NCBI GenBank assembly: GCA_934249265.1
Contig: CAKQKQ010000079.1
Location: 1 to 8,329 of the forward strand
Length of the DNA stretch: 8,329 bases
Reading direction: 5' to 3'
Source: an uncultured Clostridia bacterium
GTDB taxonomy: Bacteria; Bacillota; Clostridia; Christensenellales; Borkfalkiaceae
A program made the position numbers and the translations under genes. Below, piece after piece: positions 7,827 through 8,329 of this stretch (its first letter is position 1; every line of letters starts with the position of its first letter). The notes beneath the pieces were generated by a model. It worked only from the letters and a program-made list of their open reading frames with translations, ran no database searches and had not been told where the DNA came from.

Positions 7827-7941
7827 ATGTTTTAAGCGCGTATTATATGCTCAATATTTACATTATATTTTTCTATTAATATGCCGTTATTACGCGATAC
7901 GTATTGTGTAAAATTGACATTTTAAGTATTTTTATAACGTT

Positions 7942-7980
7942 AAAGCGGCGGGTGACCTAATTGGTCGCCCGCCGCTTTTT
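7942..7980. terminator. Strong bidirectional hairpin terminator
   Basis: AAAGCGGCGGGTGACC (7942-7957) pairs with 7963-7978 over 16 bp with one G-T wobble around a five-base loop. TTTTT follows on the plus strand, and TTTAACG on the minus strand. On the minus strand it lies about 40 bases after the stop of the surface-protein C-terminus, so it can end both converging transcripts. Confidence 0.88.
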
Positions 7981-8020
7981 ATCGTATCGTAAAATTATGG
8001 CATTTTACTTGTGTCGTGTA

Positions 8021-8329
8021 TTATTCGTTTACTCTTCTTTTCTTAATGATAGCATAAACAGCAACTAAACCGAGAGTCAAAAGCATTACGTTAGATGTTT
8101 CTATGCCGCCCTTGCAACCTTTCTTTCCGCCTTTGTTGCCGCTGTCGGAAGTTGCTCCGCTGTCGGAAGTTGCTCCGCTGTCGCTCGTATTTCCGCTATC
8201 CGTTGACGAGTCGGTGTCGGGGTCAGTCGGTTTTTCTTCGAGAGCCTTATACGCATCGTCAAGTGCCTTATATGCCGCGTCTATCGCGCCTTGAGTTGCG
8301 TTATCGTCAAGGTCTTCTGCCGCTTTAAG
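8021..8329 (-). CDS. C-terminal fragment of a FIVAR surface protein with GCKGG/membrane-helix anchor
   Basis: This is an open frame of 102 codons plus a TAA stop, with its start outside the right edge. In order it shows the second half of a FIVAR three-helix repeat (AIDAAYKALDDAYKALEEKP), a flexible linker rich in Ser, Thr, Asp and Gly, the motif GNKGGKKGCKGG, a hydrophobic helix (SNVMLLTLGLVAVYAII) and a basic tail KKRRVNE. There is no LPXTG motif, so standard sortase A attachment is not indicated. The Gly-Cys-Gly-Gly plus helix plus basic tail resembles C-terminal sorting tails on exported enzymes of gut Clostridia. Its first 53 bases equal positions 1-53 in the same frame, so it is either the true C-terminus of the giant gene at 1-5108 (circle or tandem copy) or that of a close paralogue. 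A strong hairpin terminator lies about 40 bases past the stop. Confidence 0.88.
   Translation of the reverse strand, partial: LKAAEDLDDNATQGAIDAAYKALDDAYKALEEKPTDPDTDSSTDSGNTSDSGATSDSGATSDSGNKGGKKGCKGGIETSNVMLLTLGLVAVYAIIKKRRVNE
8141..8194 (-). repeat. 18-bp tandem repeat coding the Ser/Asp linker
   Basis: GCTGTCGGAAGTTGCTCC is repeated exactly at 8141-8158 and 8159-8176, with a degenerate third copy at 8177-8194. On the minus strand each unit codes a six-residue block (GATSDS, GATSDS, GNTSDS). It forms the flexible spacer between the FIVAR bundle and the membrane anchor, and is a site where copy number could vary by slippage. Confidence 0.85.
8277..8329. repeat. 53-bp terminal direct repeat, right copy
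   Basis: Identical to positions 1-53. The unique length after overlap is 8276 bp. It may mean a circular molecule, a tandem duplication, or two paralogous genes sharing this segment at which assembly stopped. Confidence 0.97.

Larger units (their letters stand above)
7685..8020. other. Convergent non-coding gap after the AraC and surface-protein genes
   Basis: 336 AT-rich bases with no supportable gene on either strand. The only clear structures are the two hairpins at 7800-7826 and 7942-7980. It separates the converging ends of the AraC gene and the minus-strand surface-protein gene. Confidence 0.75.

Noticed and set aside
7914..7938. TTGACA with TATAAC as a promoter
   Set aside because: The spacing is only 13 bases, and it would fire straight into the strong hairpin at 7942-7980 with no gene behind it.
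1..8329. CRISPR array, tRNA, rRNA, insertion sequence or plasmid replication gene
   Set aside because: No regularly spaced short repeats, RNA-gene signatures, transposase motifs or replication-protein frames were seen on either strand.
8021..8329. LPXTG sortase signal in the surface-protein tail
   Set aside because: The residues before the helix read GKKGCKGGIE; no LPXTG-like pentapeptide is present.

Overview
The window looks like a carbohydrate-utilisation locus from an uncultured, gut-type Clostridia/Bacillota bacterium. The grounds are strong AGGAGG-type ribosome binding sites, a TTG start, a moderate base composition rich in TCG/GCG codons, FIVAR repeats, and a Gly-Cys-Gly-Gly plus membrane-helix C-terminal anchor on a very large exported protein. 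A finer placement, for example Christensenellales, is only a guess.

Layout: positions 1-5108 (minus) encode almost all of a giant secreted, surface-anchored protein. It has a signal peptide, three concanavalin/LamG-like beta-sandwich repeats, a CBM-like domain, an Ig-like domain, a GH28-like right-handed beta-helix, a second CBM-like domain, a fourth beta-sandwich and two FIVAR helical bundles. Positions 5108-6370 (minus) encode a Gfo/Idh/MocA oxidoreductase whose stop overlaps the giant gene's start (TAATG), so the two form a translationally coupled operon. Positions 6371-6799 are a divergent control region with a good sigma-A promoter, duplicated operator-like palindromes and an 11-bp tandem repeat. 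Positions 6800-7684 (plus) encode an AraC-family regulator. Positions 7685-8020 are a non-coding convergent gap with two hairpins, one a very strong terminator. Positions 8021-8329 (minus) encode the C-terminus of a surface protein: the end of a FIVAR repeat, a Ser/Asp-rich linker, a GCKGG motif, a membrane helix and a KKRR tail.

The first 53 bases and the last 53 bases are identical, and the reading frame continues exactly across the join. Closing the window at this overlap gives a circle or tandem unit of 8276 bp, with one uninterrupted 1787-residue surface protein whose second FIVAR repeat is restored to normal length. No replication, mobilisation or recombination gene is present. A collapsed tandem duplication or neighbouring paralogous genes sharing this segment is therefore at least as likely as a real circular replicon.

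Inferred joint role: the AraC protein senses a sugar signal and controls the divergent operon. The surface protein binds and perhaps cleaves a polysaccharide at the cell envelope. The cytoplasmic oxidoreductase would process a released sugar. The substrate cannot be read from the sequence.
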